64,000 nucleotides of DNA from Podospora comata (lineage: Eukaryota; Ascomycota; Sordariomycetes; Sordariales; Podosporaceae): the NCBI GenBank assembly GCA_017354895.1, contig CP071499.1, forward strand, positions 2,046,001 through 2,110,000. Reading direction: 5' to 3'. Position 1 is the stretch's first letter, and the number at the start of each line of letters is the position of its first letter. The notes below the pieces were generated by a model that saw nothing but the letters and a program-made list of their open reading frames with translations, was not told the DNA's origin and did no database searches. This document shows positions 10,766 through 21,000 of this stretch, piece after piece. The translations under genes were made by a program, and so were the position numbers.

Positions 10766-11369
10766 CTTCACACTGGATCCAGGAGGCAGATCAGAGATGG
10801 AGAGATTTGGCAGCGGTCGATCGTCGTTCTCCTTCTTCTTCGCCGACGATACTTGGCTCTCCTAACTCCTTGTAGAGAACGAGGCAGCTGTCGAGAGTCG
10901 TAGCGCCGTGAGACCTGGGCAAGATTGTTGGTGATTAAGAAACTATTGGGATGTCAAGTCGCGATAACCGAGGGGGTCGTGATTCGGTTTTGGAGAGAGT
11001 GGTTGTTTGTTGAACATGAAAAGAAGAGTTCGACGTGGTTCGGCGGGGGTTTTCTGGGAAATAATCAAGCAAGTGGTTCGGAGGGCGACGTCGTAAGAGG
11101 TTGCTGTTTCTGCGCGCTTGGTCAAGCCTGCTCCTTCCATCAGAGGGATCGCACACAGCACAACTGCTGCAAGTGCTGGGTGCACAGACCAACCAGCCTC
11201 CGCGTGCTCTCCTGTTCGCGCCTCCCGCATATGAATGACTAAGCATTCTTGGCAGTTGCGACCTCAACTCAGTGACATGGACCGAACAGTGGTGATGCTT
11301 GGAAGCTCAGTGAGCGAGCTCCCCTTCTGACGAAGACGACGACGAGGAAATTGTCAACCAACCGCCACC
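10766..11369. other. Divergent promoter between CAF1 and NDUFB3
   Basis: About 600 bp shared upstream region for two genes that point away from each other. No coding frame or repeat stands out. Confidence 0.6.
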
Positions 11370-11796
11370 ATGTATCCCACAAGGTACTGACCCCTCCAAT
11401 TGTCCGACATCTTCTCGTTCTTGCATGGTTAACCTCTGTTTTGCCGCACACAGAATACTCCGCTCCGCCCTCCCCCAGCTTGGGGACGAGAAGCCAAACA
11501 TCACCGGCTTCTCCATGAAGAAGTTCCTCGCCAATACAAAGAAGCCCCGTTACGACCCCTGGGAGAGAAAGTGTGTTGCACCCGACGTCCATACCCCTCT
11601 GTTCCCAATCCATCGCTGACAACGTCACCGAAACAGTGAGGCTTGGCGATACACCGGCCGCTTCAGCCGATTCAACAGATACAGGAACGCCCTCCCCGGG
11701 TTCGGTACTGCCGTCGTCGCTTTCACAGCCTACTGCGTCTACGAGCAGCTCTTCTTGAAGAAGGATGAGCAACACCACGGCGAGGAGCACCACTGA
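11370..11796 (+). CDS. NADH:ubiquinone oxidoreductase B12 subunit (NDUFB3-like)
   Basis: Three small exons, 11370-11383, 11454-11570 and 11637-11796, join to 96 aa. The spliced protein reads MYPTRILRSALPQLGDEK, then KKPRYDPWERNEAWRYTGRF and a single hydrophobic helix (GFGTAVVAFTAYCVYEQL) before a His-rich end (QQHHGEEHH). The PWER-EAWR core followed by one membrane helix is diagnostic of the NDUFB3/B12 accessory subunit of mitochondrial complex I, which sits in the distal membrane arm. Both introns (70 and 66 bp) are needed to keep this core intact. The first exon is only 14 nt, so automated gene callers may miss it. Confidence 0.92.
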
Positions 11797-12426
11797 GCGG
11801 TTCAGGGGAAGCACGAGAGAAAGTGATGTACATAAGCTACGGGCGGAGATCAACTGGGGAAATGACAGAGAGAGATAGACAGGCTCACTCAACTCAGTTG
11901 GAAGGAAGGGACGGGAAGAAGGGATCAATAGAGTTGATTAAATGGTCGTCAATCAGCTGCCGTCTGGTGCCGAGCATACGTTACAATGACCTTCATTTGA
12001 GGATATTCTATTCACATGGCCAGAAATACCGATACCAGAATATTGACGACACCGGCACAACGCTTCTCGAAGTCCACACAAAACCCACCTGGCCCATAAA
12101 TTACTCTCGTTGTCTTGTCATAAACACCAATTACACTCATCAAATTCTCCGCTATGTAAACAAGCACCATGCTCTTCCAAGAGCAACTACTAACCCAGAA
12201 ATCCTAAGCCAAAACCGTGCCTCCAATCTTTGGCTTCTACTTTACTTCCAAATACACCGCTGCTGTTGTCCCAGAAAAGGCCTCCCTCGTCCTCACAGTT
12301 CCGTGGTACCTGAAACATTACACTTTTTCACCCTTAAAAACAAATCCTGCTCCAAAACGCCATGATGATGCTAATAATTCGGAAACGACACGACAGATTA
12401 TCCGCAACTTGGCAGCCCCTCAGATA
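11797..12426. other. Convergent 3' region between NDUFB3 and FYV10
   Basis: Tail-to-tail spacing of 630 bp. It contains short frames only and no recognised element, and most likely holds the two 3' UTRs. Confidence 0.6.
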
Positions 12427-13811
12427 TCAAGTGATGAAAACCTTCTTCAACTCATCCTCCCTAAACTTCTCTCCCGTTACCAGGTCCTTGACTTCTCCCG
12501 CGGCTAGCCGTGACTTTTCCGCATATTCGTCGAGCTGCGCCTTGCCATACACCCTCCCGTTTGGCAGCAGCATCAAGTCATGTTCCAGCAAATGACTCTT
12601 GCTGTGATGGGCATATGGTACGTTACGAGCCAGGGCGTTGAGCTCAGTCGAGCAGATTGGGCAGACGCTCGTTTGTAGACTTGCCGTGCCATGACTTCGT
12701 GATTCTTGCTCCTCGCCTTGCCCCGGGCCCGGCGTAGCTGACTTGTGTGATTTTTGCCCTTGGTGGCTCTGGTTCTGTTGGCTGCTGTGGCAAGCTGGCG
12801 TTTTGAGGGCTGAAAGGCCAGACGACAAAGCAATGTGCAAAAGCGGAAACTGAGGAAGGCCGAGCAGCTTAAGGTGGGCGTCGGTGAACAAATCGGCAAG
12901 CTTTTTCCATCGAGCTGAGCTGTAGAGAGAGGCATAGGGTTCGTGAGGCGTGTCAGCGCGGTAAGCTAATAAGCCAGCGATGTGGCTGACCTCTGTTGGG
13001 TAGGTCTTGCTAAAGGGCATAATGTGCTTCTTGGCATGGTTAATAGCCTCCAGCTTGGGGCAAGAGCTGCGGTTGAGTTCGATGTATTGTTGGCAACGTA
13101 GCTCAAACTCGAGCTTCGACTGCATCTTGCGAAGCTCTTTCTTGTTTTCGTTGCACCAAACGAGTGCCTCCTGCACACTGCCGTTCTCGAGAGACTGCCG
13201 GATCTTGCTCATGGCAACAAATGTATCGATGTCGACTAGCCCGAGCATGTTTCTCTCCTCGGCAAGGGCGTTGGCGGACTTATTGTAGCCGTGTCGAAGC
13301 ATGTAGTCGACTACCAAGCGGTCAAGACGCTGACGTGACCAGGCTTCGTATTTGACATCTTCGACGGTGTGCACGTCGGATAGCTCTCGAAGGTGTGCGA
13401 CCCTGGCGGTCGACTGGCGATACAAGCGATTTTCCTCTTCGGCATAGGTGCTCAACTTCCTCTTGAGACCGCGCATTCTAGCAAGCATCTGGTCAAGGTT
13501 GTTGACGACATCTTGTTTGGATGCTTTCTGGTTGATGGAGTTGGTGGCGGTCTCTTTGAGCAGGTCCTTGACAGCATTCGTATCCCACTCGATATGATAG
13601 TGCGCCGATCGGATATTCTTGCGTAGTAGCTCGTATGGAAGTCGGAGGAGGGGTTGGTCCTAGACGTACAACCTTTGTCAGCTGGGCCATCAAGGTTTGA
13701 TGGGCCGTTTGGCAGGAAGATGGACCAGAGGGAAGAGAGCCGGCGATGACGTCGTCTTACCAGGAGGAGGTGGTTGTCGTGGTTAATCTTGGAGGCGCCG
13801 TGATCGGCCAT
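12427..13811 (-). CDS. FYV10: GID/CTLH E3 ubiquitin ligase subunit FYV10/GID9 (MAEA-like)
   Basis: Two exons, 13811-13761 and 13659-12427, give 427 aa, close to the family length. The 101 bp intron separates [17 protein letters not shown] from [17 protein letters not shown]. Domains in order: an N-terminal helical region with a coiled stretch, LisH at about 125-157 ([20 protein letters not shown]), CTLH at about 163-220 ([19 protein letters not shown]), a CRA region with HIAGLLAYR, and a C-terminal degenerate RING ([22 protein letters not shown]). FYV10/GID9 pairs with GID2 as the catalytic RING dimer that marks gluconeogenic enzymes such as FBP1 for degradation (known in yeast). A Gln/Ser/His-rich insert sits before the RING. 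A CACGTG lies 17 bp upstream of the ATG. Confidence 0.95.
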
Positions 13812-13827
13812 GGTCTTGTTTGCTTCC

Positions 13828-13833
13828 CACGTG
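13828..13833. promoter_or_regulatory. CACGTG E-box next to FYV10 start
   Basis: Perfect palindromic CACGTG, the core site bound by CBF1-type bHLH factors. It lies 17 bp upstream of the FYV10 ATG. Binding is inferred from the motif only. Confidence 0.45.
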
Positions 13834-14659
13834 CCTCTCCGGGTATGTGAATATGATGAAGTTGCTGGAAGAGTTGGCAATGGAAATGTGGTTGTGCTTG
13901 TCACGAGCAGGTCGGGAGTTGGGTGTTCGTTGACGGGCTGGGACCGATAAAGACCGATAGGGACATGCCCCACTCATGCGGAGGTATCGCGACTGGCAAA
14001 TCGGATTGCTGCCCGTGCGGCAATCAACCCCCGCACAGCAAGCATCTTGATGGATTCACCCGCCTGCATATCTGTATGTGGATATTGATATCTCGATGCA
14101 CGGCGCTGGCTCCCAGTCGAAGGCGGGATGGGACTGTAGATGCCTGGGCCGTTTTCTGGCATTCCACCACCGCCAACCATTTGGTATGACATGCTCGGCG
14201 TTACTACTCCTCACTTTTCAGCGGGAGAGTGCATTCAGGTTGACGGCCAGGCGGAACTCCCGGCCTGGCTAGCCAACTGTTTGGATTCTTACGACCGAAG
14301 TTTGTCAGAACGGTGCCCTTGGCGCCTCGTGACGCAAACATCACCCCTCCAAGCCATCAAATCATGTGTCGACCTGTCTCACTTCGCTACCTCCCTCCCG
14401 AGCAGTCAGGAGGGCGTTGCGTAGGATCTGTTGGTTGGAGGGGGTGGAGGGCGTTTCTGCTACACTGCTCTTCCAGCCTTGTCGAGACACAGACAATCTA
14501 TGTATGCTGCACATCTGCATGAATATCTGCCGAGCCTTTGTGACCAAAGGAGGCTGGCGGTCTAAGTATCCTCGAGGCCGAAGGAAGCTGTCAGATGCAA
14601 TACCTAGTGGTGTGGTGTAGTATTCACTGTGTAAGTGGTAGGTCAACAGGGGTCGACAA

Positions 14660-14665
14660 CACGTG
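14660..14665. promoter_or_regulatory. CACGTG E-box upstream of CBF1
   Basis: Perfect CACGTG about 1.29 kb upstream of the CBF1 start; a possible autoregulatory site. Motif match only. Confidence 0.4.
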
Positions 14666-14897
14666 CTTGGATGTGGCAGTGTTGCGATCATGGTTTGATT
14701 CCGAACAAGGTTGTCAGTCCTGGTGAACTCGAGGGGAAGCCCACCATTCATCCGAACTAGGAGGGAATTATACAACACAAAACAACAAACAGCTACTTAT
14801 CAACAATAGGTAGGCAACCCCGCACCTCACTGGTTGCCTTGGTAGCCTTGTCCGTTCTGTTCTGCAACTCCATCAGTGTGTGTGCGTGTCTGGTGTA

Positions 14898-14903
14898 CAC
14901 GTG
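14898..14903. promoter_or_regulatory. CACGTG E-box upstream of CBF1
   Basis: Perfect CACGTG about 1.05 kb upstream of the CBF1 start; one of four in this interval. Motif match only. Confidence 0.4.
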
Positions 14904-15099
14904 CAAATTAGAAACATCAAGGTGGGGGGTCGAAGGACTCGAAAAGAAGGTGGTGGGTGGGAAGTCACGAAGCTACGGCCAGGTGCTGATCGAGGGGTTG
15001 AATCTCGGTCGGGAGTAGGAAATGGGTGTGGGTGGTGGTCCGTGCACGCGTCGCGCCCGCCGGCTCTCGAAAACCCTCCACCCCCCGGAGCTGAATGTT

Positions 15100-15105
15100 C
15101 ACGTG
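15100..15105. promoter_or_regulatory. CACGTG E-box upstream of CBF1
   Basis: Perfect CACGTG (context TCACGTGG) about 850 bp upstream of the CBF1 start. The flanking RTCACRTG form is the yeast Cbf1 preference, which makes this the strongest candidate of the four. Confidence 0.45.
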
Positions 15106-15954
15106 GTTTCGTCTTCTGTCCCCCATCTCCCATCAAGTCCTCGACGAGGAAATATCAACGCCCTCGCACTCCAAGTCGACAGAAATAACTATTCTCCTTG
15201 CTGGTACGATCTTGTTGATTTCCATCTCCTTCGTTGTATATCGACTTTCTGCGTCGACTGTGGATCCGAGACTGACTATTCGCAGTCTCTCGTCACGGTC
15301 ACGTTTTCGGGCACGTTCTCCCAACCTTCATCAGGTGACCTCGACTTAGAACCTGGCAAACCCGACCGGTAAGGAGGCATTTCATCTCTTCAAGGGACAA
15401 TCCAACATCAAGAATACCAAAACAACTCGCCTTTGCTCGAGACCCTCCTGCCACTGCCGCAGCCCCTGCCCGCAACCCCTTACAATTTGCAGCATGCGCA
15501 AACGCTGGCGCACTGCCCATCTCTCCTTGTTCCTATCCAACAGTCAAGTGGCCGGACAAGGCAGGCTCCAGTATCTACCTGCGCTGGGCAGCCCCTAGTT
15601 TCTGTAGACACCAATAGCATCCTCCAACGATGAATAGAGAGCCTTGCATCAAGCTGCCTTTGGCAGCAAGGCCTCGAAGCCAGCTCTCGAGGTTGCGCAC
15701 TTGCGCCATCCGAGGAGGCTGGGTTCTTTCACTCATAAGGCGACCCTCCAAGCAAGTGCTTGTTGCTTCGCTGATACCCCCAACCAAGAACCACACCGAC
15801 CAACTATCTTGGGACTTCACCTAGCTCCCCTCATCAGCCTAGCTTCTCTTCATTGCCTCTTGCACAATCATATTTGCCGATGTGACTCTTCAACCTGAAC
15901 CTGGTTTGGCCACTAATATGATACCAGGACTAAGCCATCCTGCAAGTTCCCGTT

Positions 15955-16971
15955 ATGGCCGCGACAGTAGGAATCGAGCAACAACACACTGATCTCAGCG
16001 AGATCACCACTTCTCCTGGTCACAAGCGGAAGCGGAATACCGAGTCGATATCTCCAGACTCGCGCCGTAGCAAACGACCAGCACCGCCTGCCACCATGAA
16101 TGTCACCGACTCGGAGGCCCAGGCCTTCCTCGAGAACACGGCGGTGAGCATCGCCCAAGCCGCACACGACCAGGTCAATGTGGATGACTTCAGTGTGCTC
16201 GCTCAAGCGACTGCAGATCATGCCGAAGAGCCCGGCGATGCCAACAATGCTACTAGCACTGCTGCTGCCGCTCTGAACATGTACCCTTCTTTGCATGTTC
16301 CGCAACCCACGGAAGAAACCTTTGTCAACCAGCAGACTTCGGAACCTCAGCATGACGAGAATGCCTTCAACATGTCCGGCCCCCACCCGGATGGCCTTCC
16401 CGCTATGCCACGCGCGGTAAACATGCACCCACAGTTGCAGAACGGTGTCCAGCAGGTGCAGCAAGTACAACAGGTTCAACAGGTTCCGCAGGAGCAGCGC
16501 TACACTCCTGCCTCCAACCCCAAGCCGGCCGTCGGATCAGAAGAATGGCACAAGATGCGTAAGGACAATCATAAAGAAGGTTGGTTATTCTTATTTCTTT
16601 TTCATGGTGGATGTGTGGAAGTTGCGGGTGTTGACGCTTGTTTAGTGGAACGTCGCCGTCGTGAGACGATCAACGAGGGCATCAACGAGCTGGCCAAGAT
16701 TGTGCCCGGATGCGAAAAGAATAAGGGCTCTATCCTTCAACGGGCAGTCTCATTCATCACCCAGCTCAAAGAGAACGAAACTCAAAACATTGAGAAATGG
16801 ACTCTGGAGAAGCTGCTCACAGAACAGGCCATCGCCGAGCTCAGCCAGTCGAACGATAAGCTCAAGTTTGAACTCGACCGCGCCCTTCGGGAACTGGAAT
16901 TATGGAAGAGCGTAGCACAAAATGCCGGTCTCAAGATCCCACAGAATGACGAACGCAACGCCAGCAGTTAG
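15955..16971 (+). CDS. CBF1: bHLH transcription factor CBF1/CPF1-like
   Basis: Two exons, 15955-16579 and 16646-16971, give 316 aa. The junction rebuilds a textbook basic region, RKDNHKEVERRRRETINEG, followed by the helix-loop-helix (INELAKIVPGC, GSILQRAVSFITQLKENE) and an amphipathic coil to the end. The His-Glu-Arg pattern (H in KDNHKE, E and R in VERRRR) is the CACGTG-binding signature. Yeast CBF1 binds centromere CDEI and methionine and sulfur gene promoters; in filamentous fungi the same family controls sulfur and respiratory genes. The N-terminal 195 residues are acidic and Gln-rich with a VQQ microrepeat. The 66 bp intron has a weak GTTGGT donor and is itself open in frame, so retention would insert 22 residues in the basic region. 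The stop is TAG. Confidence 0.93.
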   Translation: MAATVGIEQQHTDLSEITTSPGHKRKRNTESISPDSRRSKRPAPPATMNVTDSEAQAFLENTAVSIAQAAHDQVNVDDFSVLAQATADHAEEPGDANNATSTAAAALNMYPSLHVPQPTEETFVNQQTSEPQHDENAFNMSGPHPDGLPAMPRAVNMHPQLQNGVQQVQQVQQVQQVPQEQRYTPASNPKPAVGSEEWHKMRKDNHKEGWLFLFLFHGGCVEVAGVDACLVERRRRETINEGINELAKIVPGCEKNKGSILQRAVSFITQLKENETQNIEKWTLEKLLTEQAIAELSQSNDKLKFELDRALRELELWKSVAQNAGLKIPQNDERNASS

Positions 16972-17051
16972 GAGCAGACTGGCGACAATCCCACTCTGGA
17001 CGGAGACTATCAGCTCTCCACGAGGGCGGATCCGGGCTTTCTTCATGACTG

Positions 17052-17057
17052 AATAAA
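17052..17057 (+). terminator. AATAAA polyadenylation signal of CBF1
   Basis: Canonical AATAAA 80 bp after the CBF1 stop, followed by T-rich sequence. It fits a 3' end near 17.07-17.15 kb. Confidence 0.5.
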
Positions 17058-18424
17058 ATCTCGGTCAAACTTTGTTATATGATTTTTGAGGGTATACCCT
17101 GGTGTCCCAACACCCTTTTTTTCTCTTTGTTGGAATTGTATGGATAAGGCTTTATTTCTTCACTTTCTTGTTTTATGCGCTTCATCATTGCGTTAGGGGA
17201 CATGTTTACCGCGCGTTGGAGCTGAAGTGGTTCTAGTCAACCCGCTGGCAGGCAGTGGACATATCAGGGGGTTGGTGATTACATGGCGTTGAGGGCCGGT
17301 CGTTGTTGTTGGTGCTGTGAGCGGCGGAATGTATTGCTTTGGGGGGGCAGAGACCCCATACTCTGTATTTGAGGTTGTTGGTAATATCGGAATGAGTCTT
17401 GATTTTTCAGAAGCCGGTGTGGGTGTACAGGTTGCATTCCAAGCTGTGAATGAATGGTGGTTTGCGTCGGAAAGTCTCAGTCTGGCAAACCGAGCACCAG
17501 GAGAAGAGGGACGGCATTCGTCGGCGTTGATTTGGTTGTTGAAGTTTGGGTGTGTGTGGCAAAGCTGCAGTGTGTTTTCGTTAGTATCAGATCATTTGTA
17601 TCCATGTGTCTTATAGCAACTGGTCTCGAAAGACGTGAGATGGCCGTGAGTGTGCAGGTGACCCGAGCTCTGGACCGCGACCCCAGAAGGTGTGGGGTGA
17701 GGAGGGGTGAGGGGCGGGCTGCACCCCGCTGCGGTGTAAGTGGTCTAAGGCGTGCTGGGCACGATGCTTATCACCATCCAGCTTGGTAGAATTGGGAAGC
17801 TGCGTCATCTTTCGGCGGGTACAGAACCGGCCATGCTGTCCACAGCTCTCCACGGAGTGGTTGGATACGACGGCATGGAGATGTCGGATCCACGGGGAGG
17901 TCCCGATGTCGCAGTCCGGACGGCTGTCTTGAGCTCGCAACAGCTAGATATCGTAACTGCATGGTTATCTGGAGGGGCACCACAGATAGGTGATGGCCGG
18001 AATCTGTGTACAGAGTAGGGAAAGATATGAGCACTACAATTATAAAGAGGAACGCCCAATGACTAACAAACAACCGAACGTGTTCCTTCTTTGATACTTT
18101 ATTAGAAATTATACTGACGTAAGGGCCCAAGAGCTTCCCCGCTCCTTCCCCAAGCTCTCCTCTCTCCTTAAGCCTAACACTCCAAATCTCCCACTTTTGT
18201 TAGTTCCCTTTTCAGATCCTGGACCCGATTCGACCAGATATAAGCCGGTGATATCCTTTTATATTTTCGGAAGGGACCTTGTTTGTGGCGTTCCTTCCTT
18301 TCTCCCGTCTGCACCTCTCGACATCAGGAGGGTGGGAGTCACAGCTTTCTTGCATACTCAGCAATATCTCACTTACATCCAGGGAGGGTGACATTGAGTT
18401 TCTCATCGTCATTGAGAGAAAGCA

Positions 18425-18431
18425 TATAAAA
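18425..18431 (+). promoter_or_regulatory. TATAAAA box immediately upstream of the GABA transaminase ATG
   Basis: Perfect TATAAAA beginning 17 bp before the first ATG (18442). At the usual 30-60 bp spacing it would start transcription inside the presequence-coding part, leaving the ATG at 18562 as first start. Motif match only; initiation is not shown. Confidence 0.35.
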
Positions 18432-18441
18432 GGTCACCATC

Positions 18442-20023
18442 ATGATGGCATCCAGAGCCCTGAGGGGGCGCAGCTCTCTTCTACGGTCTGTTCCGTCTTC
18501 CGCTACCAGAGCTGCTGTTCCTCTCGAGGCTCGTCGCCGGTTCTCTTGCTCTACCCGCAAGATGTCCTCTTTCTACTCATCATGGGAGCCTGAGGGTCCC
18601 TCGGTCAAGACTGAGATCCCCGGCCCCAAGGCCAAAGCCGAGATTGCCGAGCTCAACGAGGTGTTTGACACCCGCAGCTTGAACATGCTGACGGACTACT
18701 ACAAGAGCGTGGGTAACTACATTGCCGACCCAGATGGAAACATCTTGCTGGATGTGTAAGTCACCTCTCCCCCTATCTCCCAACCCAACTCTAACCTGGG
18801 CATTCAGCTACGCTCAAATCGCCTCCATCCCCGTAGGCTACAACAACCCCTCCCTCATCAAAGCAGCCCAATCCCCCCAAATGATCCAAGGCCTCATCAA
18901 CCGCCCCGCCCTAGGCAACTTCCCCCCTCACGACTGGGCCGACGTGCTCAAAGCAGGCATCTTGAAAGTAGCCCCCAAAGGCCTCAACCAAGTCTTCACC
19001 GCCATGGCAGGCTCCGACGCAAACGAGACCGCCTACAAGGCAGCGTTCATGTACCGCCGCCAGCAAGAGCGCGGCGGCGCCCACGTCGAGTTCACAGAGG
19101 AGGAGATCTCTTCCGCCATGCTGAACCAATCCCCCGGCGCCTCGCAGAACCTCTCCATCTTGTCCTTCAAGACCGGTTTCCACGGCAGATTGTTTGGGTC
19201 CCTCTCCACAACGAGATCAAAACCAATCCACAAGCTCGACATCCCCGCCTTTGACTGGCCGCAGGCGACGTTTCCCAAGTTGAAGTACCCGCTTGATCAG
19301 CACGTCAAGGAGAATGAGGCGGCGGAGAAGGCCGCGCTGGAGGAGGTGGAGCACCTGATCAAGAACTACCACGTCCCCCCTTGCGCGGTGGTGGTTGAGC
19401 CGATCCAGTCTGAAGGAGGGGATAACCACGCCTCGCCTGCGTTTTTCCGCGGTTTGAGGGAGATTACTAAGAGAAACAATGTTTTGCTGATTGTGGACGA
19501 AGTCCAGACTGGCGTGGGAGCAACGGGCAAGTTTTGGGCGCACGAACACTGGGATTTGCCGACGCCTCCGGATATGGTTACCTTTAGCAAGAAGGCGCAG
19601 ACGGCGGGGTATTACTTTGGGAATCCGGAGCTGAGGCCGAACAAGCCGTATAGGCAGTTTAATACTTGGATGGGGGATCCGGCGAGGGCGTTGCTTTTCA
19701 AGGGGATCATTGAGGAGATTGAAAAGTTTGGGTTGGTGGAGCGGACGGCAAAGGTGGGGGAGTATCTTTATGGGAAGCTGGAGCGGTTGGGGGAGAAGTA
19801 TCCGGGGCAGGTGGAGAATCTGAGGGGGAAGGGGATGGGGACGTTTATTGCGTTTGATAGCCCGAAGAGGGATGAGTTTTTGAAGAGGGCGAAGGGGGAG
19901 GGGGTGAATATTGGGGGGAGCGGGGAGCGGGCGGTGAGGTTGAGGCCGATGTTGGTGTTTGAGGAGAAGCATGCTGATCAGTTGGTTGAGGCGCTGGAGA
20001 GGGTGATTAAGAGTCTGCAGTAG
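18442..20023 (+). CDS. 4-aminobutyrate aminotransferase (GABA transaminase), mitochondrial
   Basis: Two exons, 18442-18755 and 18808-20023, give 509 aa; the 52 bp intron splits LLDV and YAQIASIPVGYNN. The N-terminus is rich in Arg/Ser and lacks acids for about 40 residues (RALRGRSSLLRSVPSS), a typical mitochondrial presequence. Class III PLP aminotransferase features follow: NYIADPDGNILLDVY, SFKTGFHGRLFGSLSTTRSK, VVEPIQSEGGD, the cofactor-binding IVDEVQTGVGATGKFWAHEH, the Schiff-base Lys in TFSKKAQTAGYY near residue 365, and FNTWMGDPARALL. It converts GABA and 2-oxoglutarate to succinic semialdehyde and glutamate in the GABA shunt. A second Met at residue 41 begins the mature-like part and could start a cytosolic form. 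Confidence 0.95.
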
Positions 20024-21000
20024 ACGGGAAGTTGAGGGTATATCAGAACTCAGCAGGCGAGATAAATCAACCATACCATGGTTTTTTGAGGATTCCGTTT
20101 GACGACGTGAAGATCTTTCTTGATATCGAAATAACTCGATGATGCAGAATGTACAATGAAACCCCAATACCTGGCTATGCATTCGGGCCAAGTAACCCAT
20201 GAACATTTCATTCCCAAATGCAAACTTTCCATTTGTGCTGTGTTGTGTGTAGAAACATTTTGAAAAAAATGAGATAACGTCCCCTTCTCTCTCTCTCATA
20301 TCTTCTTCGCTTCTCTCCTGTGAATAAAACAAAACAAAACAGTTGTACCAACCCAACCAACTACCAACCCCGACCCCGACCCAGCACACAAAAACGCCCC
20401 TGGAATGTGTGTGTGAATTTCAATTGAGTATCATGCAGTAGTACACCAAAACAAGAAGCAGAGAAAGAAAAAAGAGGTATCATCCGTGAAGAAAAAAGAA
20501 GAAAAAAGTGTTAAAAAACACAAACGCAGAAAAGAAAAAGTCTAATACCAGAAAAAAACAAAAAGCAATCGCAATTTTTGCCCTTCCCATGATCCAGTGT
20601 AGCAGAAAACCACCACCACCCAGTCCATCCTACCCCATTTTCGGTTTCTTGTTGTTTCCTGTAAAATCGATTCCACCCGAGAGAGCTGATGCAAATGGCG
20701 AGAATGGAAAAACAAAAACAAAAAAACAAGGTAATTATGTAATGTTGTTGTTGTATGCCTGGTTCCTTCCTTCCTCCTTGGTTGCCCTGATGTGAAAATA
20801 AAATATTATGTACCCATAACCCAGCTCTTTTTGTGATCTGAGCCACCCGCCCCCCTTCCCCTTCTCACAATATTTGTGAGATTGGGCGACCCTCCACTTC
20901 CTGTTTGTGGCTTCCATGCGACTTCCCCTAGCCTAAGGTATCCGATAGCCCCTCTACTAATCCGCCTTTTCCTTTGCGGAAAAGGCCTATGGAAACTCGC
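20024..21000. other. Convergent 3' region, GABA transaminase and SET2
   Basis: A/T-rich tail-to-tail spacer with no supported gene. In the SET2 frame it stays open for 64 codons after the TAG stop, to a TAA at 20808-20806; see findings. No repeat or RNA gene recognised. Confidence 0.55.

Larger units (their letters stand above)
13812..15954. other. Divergent intergenic region FYV10-CBF1, 2.1 kb
   Basis: No supported gene. It carries four CACGTG motifs (13828, 14660, 14898, 15100), which are listed separately. The last 500 bp before CBF1 probably contain its 5' UTR. No RNA gene or transposon recognised. Confidence 0.55.
16972..18441. other. Intergenic CBF1-GABA transaminase, 1.47 kb
   Basis: Contains the CBF1 polyadenylation signal and the GABA transaminase promoter. 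Several short frames on both strands lack family features and probably are not genes. Confidence 0.55.
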
